From: an uncultured Granulosicoccaceae bacterium
GTDB taxonomy: Bacteria; Pseudomonadota; Gammaproteobacteria; Granulosicoccales; Granulosicoccaceae
Assembly (NCBI GenBank): GCA_937922675.1
Contig: CALAJN010000011.1
Span: 124,001 to 188,000 of the forward strand
Direction: 5' to 3'
Length of the DNA: 64,000 bases
The notes under the pieces are model-generated. The model worked only from the letters and a program-made list of their open reading frames with translations. It searched no databases and was not told the origin of the DNA. The first letter of the stretch is position 1; each line of letters opens with the position of its first letter. The translations under genes were made by a program, and so were the position numbers. Below are positions 13,016 through 21,662 of this stretch, in pieces.

Positions 13016-14651
13016 TGTCCAGGGGTGCAGGGTCGATACGCCCTTGCTGCGTGTCGATTCTCTGAGTCTGTCCATTGGCGAGGATGCCATTCTTCAAACG
13101 CTCTCCTTTCAGCTGCACGCCGGTGACACATTGGGGATCGTTGGGGAGTCCGGCTCAGGCAAGTCAATGACAGCCCTTGCGATCATGCAACTGTTGCCAG
13201 TTGGTGCAGAGTTGCAGGGGTCCATCGCATTCTGTGGCGAGGAGCTTGTCGATCTCGACGAAGCCCGGATGCAACACATTCGTGGCGCGGACATCGGCAT
13301 GGTCTTTCAGGAGCCCATGACCGCATTGAACCCTGTGCATACCATCGCGGCCCAGGTCGCCGAGAGCATACGTCTGCATCGTGGCCTGACTCGAGACGAA
13401 TCGTTTACCGAGGCGAGGGCTACGCTTGATCGGGTTGGGCTCTCGGATATTGCCGGTGATCGGTATCCGCATGAACTCTCCGGAGGTCAGCGGCAGCGCG
13501 TGGTCATCGCCATAGCCATTGCCTGCCGGCCGCGTTTGTTGATAGCTGACGAGCCGACGACTGCTCTCGATGTCACTACCCAGGCCGGCATACTTGCCTT
13601 GCTTGACGAGTTGCAGCGTGAAACCGGCATGGCGATGATTCTTGTCTCTCATGATCTTGCGGTTGTGGCAAAAACGGTGGACAAGCTACTGGTCATGCGT
13701 GATGGCACTATTCTGGATAGTGGCGATACTGAAGATATCTTCTCGGCCACTGCCTCCGCGTATACAAGAACCCTGTTGGACGCATCGACCTGGTCTCCGC
13801 CCTCCGTGTCTCGGCGCGCAGATCACAATACAGTGCTGTTGCAAGTTGACGGTCTGGTTGCTGGATATCCCTCAGGCAGGCGTCGCCTGTTCGCCCCACG
13901 CCAAATCAAAAACGCAGTCGATAATGTGAGTTTCGCCGTGCATGCGGGGGAAAACCTGGGTCTCGTTGGTGAGAGCGGCTCTGGCAAATCAACTCTTGCA
14001 CGGTGTCTGTTGGGCTTGATGCCGATAGAGGCAGGTATGGTCAGCTTGAACGGTAGGACCTTGTCTCTGCCCAAGCGAGTGCAGTCTCGTTCACAGCAAG
14101 AATGGGGGCGCGCAGTCAGACGTGACATACAGATTGTCTTTCAAGATCCTTATGGCTCGTTCAATCCGCGCCATCGTGTTGAGCGACTCGTTGCCGAGCC
14201 TCTGCATCTTCTGGATGAACCCATGACACGCTCTCAGCGGCGCCAGCGTGTGTCTGCTTTGCTCGAACGTGTAGGTATCGAGCCTGCTGATGCCCTGGGG
14301 CGCTATGTGCATGAGTTTTCCGGCGGGCAACGCCAGCGGATTGCGCTTGCCCGTGCGCTTATCGTGCAGCCCTCCCTTATCATTCTTGACGAGGCGGTGT
14401 CTGCTTTGGATGTATCGGTGCGTGCCCAGGTGCTCGCCTTGCTAGCTGAGTTGGCAGCCGATGAGGGACTCGCCTATTTGTTTGTGTCACATGATTTGTC
14501 AGTGGTGCGCAATGTGACTGACCGGGTGCTGGTCATGCGTGGCGGCTGTGTCGTTGAATCTGGTCTGACCGACGAGGTGTTGTCGCAGCCGCGCTCTGCC
14601 TATACCCGATCTCTGGTGGACGCCATTCCCACACTCCCTGTTTTGACGTAG
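13005..14651 (+). CDS. Fused double ATP-binding protein of the peptide-type ABC transporter (DppD-DppF-like)
   Basis: Cytoplasmic ATPase of 548 residues formed by two complete nucleotide-binding domains in one chain, where E. coli uses separate DppD and DppF. The first half has Walker A GESGSGKS, Q-loop MVFQEPMTALNPVH, signature LSGGQRQR and Walker B LLIADEPTTALD. The second half repeats them with GESGSGKS, IVFQDPYGSFNPRH, FSGGQRQR and LIILDEAVSALD, in which the usual DEP proline is alanine. Each half ends in an oligopeptide-type C-terminal extension (SAYTRTLLDA, SAYTRSLVDA). It overlaps the upstream permease gene by 11 bases and powers the two permeases. Confidence 0.94.
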   Translation: MSASVQGCRVDTPLLRVDSLSLSIGEDAILQTLSFQLHAGDTLGIVGESGSGKSMTALAIMQLLPVGAELQGSIAFCGEELVDLDEARMQHIRGADIGMVFQEPMTALNPVHTIAAQVAESIRLHRGLTRDESFTEARATLDRVGLSDIAGDRYPHELSGGQRQRVVIAIAIACRPRLLIADEPTTALDVTTQAGILALLDELQRETGMAMILVSHDLAVVAKTVDKLLVMRDGTILDSGDTEDIFSATASAYTRTLLDASTWSPPSVSRRADHNTVLLQVDGLVAGYPSGRRRLFAPRQIKNAVDNVSFAVHAGENLGLVGESGSGKSTLARCLLGLMPIEAGMVSLNGRTLSLPKRVQSRSQQEWGRAVRRDIQIVFQDPYGSFNPRHRVERLVAEPLHLLDEPMTRSQRRQRVSALLERVGIEPADALGRYVHEFSGGQRQRIALARALIVQPSLIILDEAVSALDVSVRAQVLALLAELAADEGLAYLFVSHDLSVVRNVTDRVLVMRGGCVVESGLTDEVLSQPRSAYTRSLVDAIPTLPVLT

Positions 14652-14712
14652 GCGCCTCTCTGGAGTACACAGCAGGGCACCATTCAACTCTGGCTTTAAT
14701 GGAGAGGCATGC

Positions 14713-16170
14713 ATGAGCAATCCACTCAAGAGCTTTGGCATCGATAGTCGTCATGTCCTGATCGGCGGGCAGTGGCGGGCTGCAAGTGGTGGCACGCTGG
14801 AGGTTGAAAACCCTTCTGACGGCGGCAGTCTTGGTGAGATTGCCCGCGGCAATGCGCAAGACATTGATGCGGCGGTAGCATCAGCGCAGGCTGCCTTGTC
14901 TGCGGAGTGGGGGCGCAGCACTGCAGTGGAGCGTGGACGATGCCTTGCGCGACTCTCTACCATGGTGATGGAGCATGCAGATGCACTGGCACGGCTGGAG
15001 TCACTGGATGTAGGCAAGCCACTGACGCAAGCGCATCGAGATGTTGTGGCGCTTGCTCGCTACTGTGAGTTTTATGCAGGCGCGGCTGACAAGATCCATG
15101 GTGAGACCTTGCCCTTCATGGAGGGCTATACGGTTTACACCTTGCGCGAACCGCATGGCGTAACCGGACATATCGTGCCGTGGAATTACCCCATGCAAAT
15201 AATCGGTCGTTCGGTCGTTGCGGCATTGTGCATGGGTAACGCGACGGTACTCAAGCCAGCCGAAGAAGCGTGTCTCACAGCCTTGGCATTTGCTGAGTTG
15301 GCGTGTCGAGCAGGGCTCCCCGCTGGAGCGATCAACGTGGTGCCAGGTGTGGGTATGGAAGCAGGTGCGGCCTTGGCGGGGCATGCGGGTGTGCAACATG
15401 TCTCGTTTACAGGCTCAGTGGCTACCGGTACGGCTGTCCAGCGCTCTGCTGCGGAAAATGTTGTGCCAGTCACACTGGAGTTGGGCGGCAAGTCTGCGCA
15501 ACTGATCTTCGATGACGCTGATATTGATGCTGCCATGCCGCTGCTTGTGGGCGCGGGTATTCAGAATGCAGGGCAAACCTGCTCGGCCGCATCACGCTTG
15601 TTGGTGCAACGTGGCATTTATGATGTTGTGTGTTCGCGCATCGCACAACACTATGCGGCATTGCGTGTAGGCCCCGCTATCGATGATCATGATCTTGGGC
15701 CGCTGATTTCAGCGCGCCAGTTGAGCATTGTTGAGGATTACCTGTCACAGGGTAGTGATCTTGAGTTGCTTGCGACCGGCCAGCCTGTCGAGTCGCTGCC
15801 CGCCGGAGGGCATTATCTGGTGCCAACTGTTTTTTGTGACGTGGGGGCCGAGCATGCGCTTGCTCAGCAGGAGATCTTCGGGCCTGTGCAAGTCATCATT
15901 CCCTTTGACGATGAGCTCGAGGCCATCGCGATCGCGAACGGCACTGAATACGGTCTGGTAGCAGCGGTATGGTCGCGTGATGGATCAAGGCAGATGCGTC
16001 TCGCACGTCAGCTTGCCGCAGGTCAGGTGTTTGTCAATGACTATGGCGCCGCCGGCGGTGTTGAGCTGCCTTTCGGTGGTGTGGGAAAATCCGGTCATGG
16101 GCGCGAGAAGGGTTTTGAAGCCCTGTACGGATTCTCGTCATTGAAGACCGTCGCTGTACGTCATGGATGA
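14713..16170 (+). CDS. NAD(P)-dependent aldehyde dehydrogenase family protein
   Basis: Cytoplasmic oxidoreductase that converts an aldehyde to its acid, 485 residues, full family length. Seen: cofactor-binding PWNYPMQI and KPAEEACL, FTGSVATG, the catalytic Glu in LELGGKSAQ and the nucleophilic Cys in GQTCSAASR. The overall pattern is nearest to betaine-aldehyde or gamma-aminobutyraldehyde dehydrogenases, but the substrate cannot be read from sequence. A strong ribosome site (GGAGAGG) precedes the ATG. It follows the ABC transporter by 61 bases and precedes the SDR remnant, so it probably acts on an aldehyde released from the imported compound. Confidence 0.93.
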   Translation: MSNPLKSFGIDSRHVLIGGQWRAASGGTLEVENPSDGGSLGEIARGNAQDIDAAVASAQAALSAEWGRSTAVERGRCLARLSTMVMEHADALARLESLDVGKPLTQAHRDVVALARYCEFYAGAADKIHGETLPFMEGYTVYTLREPHGVTGHIVPWNYPMQIIGRSVVAALCMGNATVLKPAEEACLTALAFAELACRAGLPAGAINVVPGVGMEAGAALAGHAGVQHVSFTGSVATGTAVQRSAAENVVPVTLELGGKSAQLIFDDADIDAAMPLLVGAGIQNAGQTCSAASRLLVQRGIYDVVCSRIAQHYAALRVGPAIDDHDLGPLISARQLSIVEDYLSQGSDLELLATGQPVESLPAGGHYLVPTVFCDVGAEHALAQQEIFGPVQVIIPFDDELEAIAIANGTEYGLVAAVWSRDGSRQMRLARQLAAGQVFVNDYGAAGGVELPFGGVGKSGHGREKGFEALYGFSSLKTVAVRHG

Positions 16171-16198
16171 GTAAAGCCAGCGTACTCTGTGGTCAACT

Positions 16199-16435
16199 AT
16201 GCGGCTTGCAGGCAAGACAGCTATCGTGACCGGAGCGGCTTCTGGCTTTGGCGCAGCAATCGCTGACATCAACGGACCCACAGCCACACTCGGTCACGGG
16301 GATGTTCTGGTCAACAATGCGGGTGTCAGCTAACGGCAGCGACTGACCTGGTACAACGCCTCCAAAGGCTGGATGATCACGGCCACTCGCAGGTGACCGG
16401 TGTTGCTCTGGAAGTGGACGGTGGCCGCTGTAATC
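16199..16435 (+). pseudogene. Collapsed short-chain dehydrogenase (SDR) pseudogene
   Basis: Remains of an SDR oxidoreductase normally about 250 residues long. From ATG 16199, 44 codons run to a stop at 16331-16333 and encode MRLAGKTAIVTGAASGFG (the TGxxxGxG cofactor motif), then ADINGPTA, then DVLVNNAGVS (the NNAG motif), joined directly with the intervening parts missing. Past the stop, YNASKGWMITATR (catalytic YxxxK, from about 16352) and VTGVALEVDGGRC (C-terminal signature, to about 16435) can still be read in other frames. At least three internal deletions are needed to explain this. The gene lies between the aldehyde dehydrogenase and the P1 peptidase and was probably part of the same pathway. 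It cannot make a functional enzyme. Confidence 0.85.
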
Positions 16436-16475
16436 AGGGTGATGCCAATCGTGGTCCGAGTCGGTATTATCCAGC

Positions 16476-17537
16476 ATGATTTCTGATACGGCTCGCTTGA
16501 TTCCGGGCGCATGCAATTTGATCACCGATGTGCCCGGGGTGCTCGTAGGGCACGCCTCGGACACCCACGTCAAGTCGGGGGTAACTGTTGTGACCGCTCG
16601 TGACGCGTTTGTAGCAAGCGTTGATGTCATGGGTGGTGCACCAGGTACACGTGAGACTGACTGCCTTGCGCCAGATCGTTTGGTAGACCGTGTAGATGCA
16701 ATTGTGCTTGCAGGCGGTTCGGCACTTGGGCTGGATGCGGCAAGTGGCGTTGCCGACGAATTGCGCGCTGAGGGGCGCGGCTACGCTATAGGGCCAGCCA
16801 AGGTGCCCATCGTCCCTGCGGCCATTATCTTTGATCTACTCAATGGTGGTGCATCGGATTGGCAGACAAACCCTTATCGGGCACTGGGGATCAAAGCCTT
16901 GCAGGCGGCGGCCGTTGACTTTGAGCTTGGCAGCGCCGGTGCCGGTGAGGGCGCGACCACGGCCAACCTCAAGGGTGGTATCGGGTCAAGTTCTCTGATT
17001 TTGCCTGGTGGCACCGTGGTGGGGGCACTTGCTGTAGCCAACCCCAATGGGGCTGCTGTTGATGACGCCACCGGTCGATTCTTTGCGGCGTCACATGAAT
17101 TTGGTGATGAGTTTGGAGGCAGAGGAGTCGGTGAGGCCAATGACCCAGCGGTGATTCCGCAAAACGAAAAATTATCGGCCTACGCCAAGCTGCAGGCAGG
17201 CACCACCAACGGCGACTTGGCTGGGGCCAACACCACTCTGGTCGTCGTGGCAACCGATGCGCCGCTGGGCAAGACAGCCTTGAAACGACTTGCAGTGGCA
17301 TCTCAAGACGGTTTTGCGCGAGCTCTGTTGCCGTCTCATACATCTCTGGATGGTGATCTGGTGTTTTCGCTTTCAACGAGCGGGTTGTCAGGAGCCCGCG
17401 AGCTCGCCCTGAGTGATCAAGTGTTGTTAGGTCATGCAGCTTCGGTGTGTGTCTCTCGAGCTATCGCCCGTGGTGTGTATGAGGCCACGGCGAAGTACCT
17501 TGATACGTTGCCTACCTGGGCAAGTCGATACCTCTAG
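16476..17537 (+). CDS. P1 family peptidase (S58, DmpA-like aminopeptidase/amidohydrolase)
   Basis: Member of the self-cleaving Ntn-like S58 family that includes DmpA L-aminopeptidase/D-esterase and beta-peptidyl aminopeptidases. The 353-residue protein shows DVPGVLVGH near the N-terminus, the Gly-rich GGSALGLDAASGV, KGGIGSSSL and ANTTLVVVATDAPL at about 251-264. In DmpA the chain is cut before the nucleophile at the equivalent place; here N252-T253 is the likely cleavage site, with Thr as nucleophile, by analogy only. No signal peptide is visible, so it acts in the cytoplasm. It lies 40 bases after the SDR remnant and could release amino acids or amines from the compound imported by the upstream ABC system. 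Confidence 0.88.
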   Translation: MISDTARLIPGACNLITDVPGVLVGHASDTHVKSGVTVVTARDAFVASVDVMGGAPGTRETDCLAPDRLVDRVDAIVLAGGSALGLDAASGVADELRAEGRGYAIGPAKVPIVPAAIIFDLLNGGASDWQTNPYRALGIKALQAAAVDFELGSAGAGEGATTANLKGGIGSSSLILPGGTVVGALAVANPNGAAVDDATGRFFAASHEFGDEFGGRGVGEANDPAVIPQNEKLSAYAKLQAGTTNGDLAGANTTLVVVATDAPLGKTALKRLAVASQDGFARALLPSHTSLDGDLVFSLSTSGLSGARELALSDQVLLGHAASVCVSRAIARGVYEATAKYLDTLPTWASRYL

Positions 17538-17549
17538 CGGACCCAGCAA

Positions 17550-19505
17550 GTGGATATTCCTGACAACGGTGAGGACGTCGCCCTGCAGTTCTCTGCACAA
17601 GGGATGCTCTCAATCATGCCCGCAGCAGCGCTGTTTTTTGAGGTTGACGGCAGGATTAGGCACGTCAATGCACTGTTTGAGGAGAGGTTTGACTCAAACA
17701 ACTACGTCGGCGAATCTGTATTCGATATTGTTCAGCAAGAAAACGAAGTGCAGCTTGATGACTATGTCGTAGAGGCTTTGCGGCAGTGTTCAACTGACAA
17801 AAGTGCAAGCCCGGAAATCAGAGTTGAGTTGATTGCTGGCGAAGCCCCGTTTGTTGTCACAACCTGCAAGAACGCATCAGGCGCTTGCGCAGGATTTTTG
17901 GCGTGTCTCGAGAGGTTCAGGTATGAACCGCACAGTGAATATCTGCATGATGCACTTGCTGCCGGCAAAGTTGGGCTTTGGCACTATGATCTGGCCGATG
18001 AGATCCCGTACCAGTCACGATCCTGGTGGATGATACGCGGGTACAACGCCCAACCGGACAAGCCGTTTGTCTGGAGCGAATGGATTGAACGAGTACACCC
18101 TGATGATCGGCGCGAATTTCTCGCTCTTGACATGCAACAAGACAGTGTGTTCACCAGTCGTTACCGCGAGAGGCATCGGGACGGTCATTGGATATGGATT
18201 CTGTCTCGGGGTCGAGTCTCGATACGTGACCAAGATGGACTGCCTTTAGCGAAAGAGGGCTTTGACACGGATATCACAGAGATGGTCGAGGCTGAGGAAG
18301 CGCGTACTGAGATGGCCTTGCAGCTCAGCCATGCGCAGCGGCTCCAATCTGTCGGACAGCTCTCTGGTGGTGTCGCACACGATTTCAATAACCTTCTCTC
18401 TGTCATTTTAGGTAGTGCGCAACTACTCGAAGCTGAAAGTGCGGAGTCATGCGAGCATCTTCGCAATATTATTGATGCGGCAACCCGCGGTTCAAAGCTG
18501 ACTCAGCACTTGCTTGCTTTCTCCCGCAAACAGGCCCTGCATCCGGAACCGCTCGACGTGAGTCAGTTGCTTCGTGACATGCGATACATGATCTGGCAGG
18601 CAGTCGGTAGTGAAGTAACGGTAGAGATCAATTCGCCAACAGATCAATGGCCGTGTTATGTAGATGGCTTGCAGTTGAAAAACGCTATTTTGAACCTGGC
18701 GCTCAATGCAGGGGACGCCATGCCAGTTGCCGGGCAATTAAAAATCAACACCGCCAACCGTTTACTGGATAGAAGATCATGTGCGCACCTGGAAGACGTG
18801 CAACCGGGTGAGTACGTCATGATCGAAGTGATTGACACGGGGGTGGGTATTGAGCCTCAAGTAGTCAGTCAGGCGTTTGAACCGTTTTTTACCACCAAGG
18901 AGGCCGGAAAGGGTTCCGGACTCGGGCTGAGTATGGTGTCCGGTTTTGTGAAGCAGTCTGGCGGACATGTCGAGCTCAGGTCTACACCGGGTAACGGTAC
19001 CAGGGTCAGATTGCTTCTCCCTCGCTCCAAGGTGACAGCTGAATGCGCCGAGGAACCTGCTGCAGGCCCCAGACAGGCTGCGCGCGATACTCGTTCTTTG
19101 ATCGCAGTGGTCGAGGACGATTTGAGCGTGCAACAAGTTGTTGTCAGTATTCTGGAAACACTCGGCTATCAACCGTTGGCTTTCAGCTCTGGAGCAGAGG
19201 CACTAGCTGCGCTCAATCATGTCGAGAATCTGGATCTTTTGCTATCCGATATCCGGCTAACAGATGGTATGGATGGTCGTGAGCTCGGCGCCGTGTTACT
19301 AAGACGTTATTCGCAACTCAAGATCGTTTACATGAGCGGGTACGTCGACAATGATATGCGTGAAAGCGGTCTGGATTCTTGCGCCTGGCCACGGCTAGAC
19401 AAGCCATTTACTGTTGACCAGCTTGCCAAGGTAGTAGCGGACTCCCTGTCTCCAGCAAGTGATTCTGTGGCCCGTCAAACAAGGCTTGCTCATCAGCATG
19501 TTTAG
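17550..19505 (+). CDS. Hybrid sensor histidine kinase with PAS domains and a receiver
   Basis: Soluble hybrid kinase of 651 residues without membrane helices. Predicted order: PAS-like region (about 20-120), PAS_3 fold (135-250, with WSEWIERVHPDDR), histidine phosphotransfer helix with H277 in GGVAHDFNN, ATPase domain (about 370-495: NLALNAGDAMP, DTGVGI, GKGSGLGLSMV) and a receiver domain (515-640) with acidic VVEDD, phospho-acceptor D567 in LLSDIRL and lysine in DKPF. The start is GTG 17550; ATG 17604 is an alternative. No DNA-binding response regulator lies nearby, so the output partner is unknown. The 3' end overlaps the DUF2461 gene by eight bases, which hints at shared regulation. Confidence 0.92.
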   Translation: MDIPDNGEDVALQFSAQGMLSIMPAAALFFEVDGRIRHVNALFEERFDSNNYVGESVFDIVQQENEVQLDDYVVEALRQCSTDKSASPEIRVELIAGEAPFVVTTCKNASGACAGFLACLERFRYEPHSEYLHDALAAGKVGLWHYDLADEIPYQSRSWWMIRGYNAQPDKPFVWSEWIERVHPDDRREFLALDMQQDSVFTSRYRERHRDGHWIWILSRGRVSIRDQDGLPLAKEGFDTDITEMVEAEEARTEMALQLSHAQRLQSVGQLSGGVAHDFNNLLSVILGSAQLLEAESAESCEHLRNIIDAATRGSKLTQHLLAFSRKQALHPEPLDVSQLLRDMRYMIWQAVGSEVTVEINSPTDQWPCYVDGLQLKNAILNLALNAGDAMPVAGQLKINTANRLLDRRSCAHLEDVQPGEYVMIEVIDTGVGIEPQVVSQAFEPFFTTKEAGKGSGLGLSMVSGFVKQSGGHVELRSTPGNGTRVRLLLPRSKVTAECAEEPAAGPRQAARDTRSLIAVVEDDLSVQQVVVSILETLGYQPLAFSSGAEALAALNHVENLDLLLSDIRLTDGMDGRELGAVLLRRYSQLKIVYMSGYVDNDMRESGLDSCAWPRLDKPFTVDQLAKVVADSLSPASDSVARQTRLAHQHV

Positions 19506-20175
19506 TGAACAGACCTTTCAGTTTCTCGAGCAATTGCATGCTAATAACGAGCGGGACTGGTTCGATAGAAACAGGCAGCGCTACGAGACCACTGTTCGTG
19601 AACCGGCCTTCGAGTACATCCGTTCAATGGAAGGGCATATTGCACGCTTGTCGCCACATTTTCTGGTGGCGGCCAAGAAAACTGGCGGGTCCTTGATGCG
19701 AGTTTTTAGAGATACGCGATTTGCAAAGGACAAAAAACCCTACAAGACCAATATCGGTATTCAGTTTCGGCACGCGTCCGGAAAGGATGTGCATTCACCA
19801 GGCTTTTACTTGCACATTGAGCCCAACGAAATATTCCTCGCTGCCGGGATATGGGCGCCCGATAATGCAACCTTGAGCAAGGTCCGCATGCTGATGGACG
19901 AGTACCCGGATGAATGGCTCAGCATCAAGAGACCCTTGTTGCGCGGACGTGCGCCTTTCGATATGCACGGCGAGTCACTAAAGACGGCACCACGAGGGTT
20001 CAGCACTGATCATCCGCTGATTGACGATCTCAGGCGCAAGCACGTCATTGTAGTGCGTCATCTTGAGCGAAAGGATGTCATCGGCAAGGCTGCCACCCGC
20101 CGCACCTCCGCCTTGTTTGAACGCGCAGCGCCACTCGTCAAGTTTATCTGTGAAGCGACTGATCTGGCTTACTGA
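19498..20175 (+). CDS. DUF2461 (TIGR02453 family) protein
   Basis: Protein of 225 residues of a widespread family without known function. Seen: N-terminal FLEQLHANNERDWFDRNR, then GGSLMRVFRDTRFAKDKKPY, and GFYLHIEPNEIFLAAGIW in the middle, all typical of DUF2461. It is expected to be soluble and cytoplasmic. The start ATG 19498 lies within the end of the hybrid kinase gene (eight-base overlap); a start 39 bases upstream is in frame but inside the kinase coding sequence. Its 3' end overlaps the convergent hydrolase gene by seven bases. I cannot assign a reaction. Confidence 0.88.
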   Translation: MFSEQTFQFLEQLHANNERDWFDRNRQRYETTVREPAFEYIRSMEGHIARLSPHFLVAAKKTGGSLMRVFRDTRFAKDKKPYKTNIGIQFRHASGKDVHSPGFYLHIEPNEIFLAAGIWAPDNATLSKVRMLMDEYPDEWLSIKRPLLRGRAPFDMHGESLKTAPRGFSTDHPLIDDLRRKHVIVVRHLERKDVIGKAATRRTSALFERAAPLVKFICEATDLAY

Positions 20176-20996
20176 GTCAGAAAGTCGATGATGTTCCTTG
20201 TTACCTGTTCCGGTTGTTCCCAGTGCAAGGCGTGCGCCGCGTTGCTGACGATGGCGTGTTGCACCTGCGATCCCGGCAATGACCCTGGTGCGGTAATGCT
20301 GTTCATACGCTTGGCCAGCATGGATGGTGGCATGAGTACGTCTTGCTCGCCGGTTATGCTTAGTACCGGGCAAGAGACTTGATCGATTGCCGGTGTTTCG
20401 ATAAAGCTGCTCAGTGCTAGCGACTGCGCCGCAAGGGCTTCGGTGGATTGGCGATGTGGATAGGCCAGAGCGCTGATAATTGCCGCCTCCACGCGATCTG
20501 GTTCATTGAAAAAGGAAGGTGAGAAAAGCGCATGAAACAACAAGCGGTACCAGACTTCAGGTGCGCTGCTGGCGCGGAGGCTTGACAGGGTCTCGAAGAA
20601 ATCAATACGGGCCGGGGTGACTTCCGGTAGGCCACTCATGGCAAGCAGTGCGCAAATACGCTCTGGGGCACGTGCCGCGAGTGCCCATCCGAGCATGGCG
20701 CCCATGGAATGCCCCACCACAGCAACTTGAGCAATTTCCAATGCGTCAAGCAGTGCCGAGAGATCATCAAGCATCGCCTCACGCGAGTTCTTCACAGGGT
20801 TGGGGACGGTCTGGCCAGTACAGCGATTGTCCGGTGCAATGACGTCAAAATGTTCCGCTAGCGCAGGTAGGATCGGCTGCCAGCTCGCAGAATCGCTCGC
20901 CATTCCGGCGATCAGTAGCAACGGCGGTTTTTCGCCTCCGCGCGGGCCTTGTCGACGGTAGTGCAGTCGCAGGTCCTGCAGGTCTACATAAGGCAC
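20169..20996 (-). CDS. Alpha/beta hydrolase
   Basis: Cytoplasmic hydrolase of 275 residues. The nucleophile elbow is GHSMG (about 95-99), the acid is probably the Asp in ITGEQDVLMPP, and the histidine is in NAAHALHWEQP near the C-terminus, giving a complete Ser-Asp-His triad. The N-terminal RLHYRRQGPRG and LLLIAGMASDSASW are typical of the esterase, lactonase and haloperoxidase-like branch. The oxyanion-hole region is intact. The substrate is not predictable. The gene converges on the DUF2461 gene and shares seven bases with its end. Confidence 0.9.
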   Translation of the reverse strand: MPYVDLQDLRLHYRRQGPRGGEKPPLLLIAGMASDSASWQPILPALAEHFDVIAPDNRCTGQTVPNPVKNSREAMLDDLSALLDALEIAQVAVVGHSMGAMLGWALAARAPERICALLAMSGLPEVTPARIDFFETLSSLRASSAPEVWYRLLFHALFSPSFFNEPDRVEAAIISALAYPHRQSTEALAAQSLALSSFIETPAIDQVSCPVLSITGEQDVLMPPSMLAKRMNSITAPGSLPGSQVQHAIVSNAAHALHWEQPEQVTRNIIDFLTQ

Positions 20997-21018
20997 CGGT
21001 CAGGCTATCAGCGCAATT

Positions 21019-21522
21019 CTAGGGTCGGGCGTCGCGCTGGATGCGGATAGGAACAAACTGAATTCCGACCTGATCAAGCGAAGGAGCGCCGGGAAACCCG
21101 CGGCTGGCAGCCGTGGAGTACCACCTGGCTGCGTCGGCCAGCGCATCATTGGCGGCGGCAGGCGCAAAAGAAAGTAGCGTGGCCTCGCGCGCAAAATCGG
21201 CGCCAAGAGCAACCTGAGCACCGCGAGAACCCTCATCAGCCAACCGCTGAAGCTCAGGCCGCGGTAGTGACTCCAGTGCCAACTGCTCGGTACGGACCTG
21301 CTCCTGCAGTGTGACAGGGTCGGATACTGGAGCGCCCGGTTGAGGCGCAGCCTGGTCAAACACCGGCCGGTCGAGCACGCCCGAGGTGTCCTGGTCCCCG
21401 GTAACAACCTGATTGGTAACACCCTGATTGGCAACACCCTGGGCGCACATCCCAAGCACAGTTGAAAACAGCAGGGTGGCTCTGGCTGCGAGCGTGTATC
21501 GAGAGGTCAATGGTGCTGTCAT
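21019..21522 (-). CDS. Small secreted protein, hypothetical
   Basis: Product of 167 residues that I do not recognise. The N-terminus reads as a signal peptide (basic residues, then LLFSTVLGMCA), followed by a low-complexity stretch with VANQGVTNQVV and a Pro-rich part. The C-terminal half contains DEGSRGAQVALG and DAARWYSTAASRGFPGA, which resemble single Sel1-type helical repeats, so it may bind proteins in the periplasm. The composition is more protein-like than that of the overlapping frame at 21000-21455. It is transcribed away from the beta-propeller gene that begins 140 bases upstream on the other strand. Confidence 0.6.
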   Translation of the reverse strand: MTAPLTSRYTLAARATLLFSTVLGMCAQGVANQGVTNQVVTGDQDTSGVLDRPVFDQAAPQPGAPVSDPVTLQEQVRTEQLALESLPRPELQRLADEGSRGAQVALGADFAREATLLSFAPAAANDALADAARWYSTAASRGFPGAPSLDQVGIQFVPIRIQRDARP

Positions 21523-21662
21523 TGCGGCAGTTTAGCTGCGGCTTCCAGATCTTGATAGGGCTCGCGTGTGACCCAATAGACAGGAGCGTGTACGAATTTT
21601 GCAAGCGGGTCCATTCAGACCTCCGTAATCCTGCGGCGGTCCTTGACCCGGGTTGTTGGCCG

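Noticed and set aside
21000-21455. 151-codon minus-strand frame overlapping the small secreted protein gene
   Set aside because: Arg-, Leu- and Pro-rich with no signal peptide logic; the neighbouring frame at 21019-21522 has a signal peptide and more natural composition.
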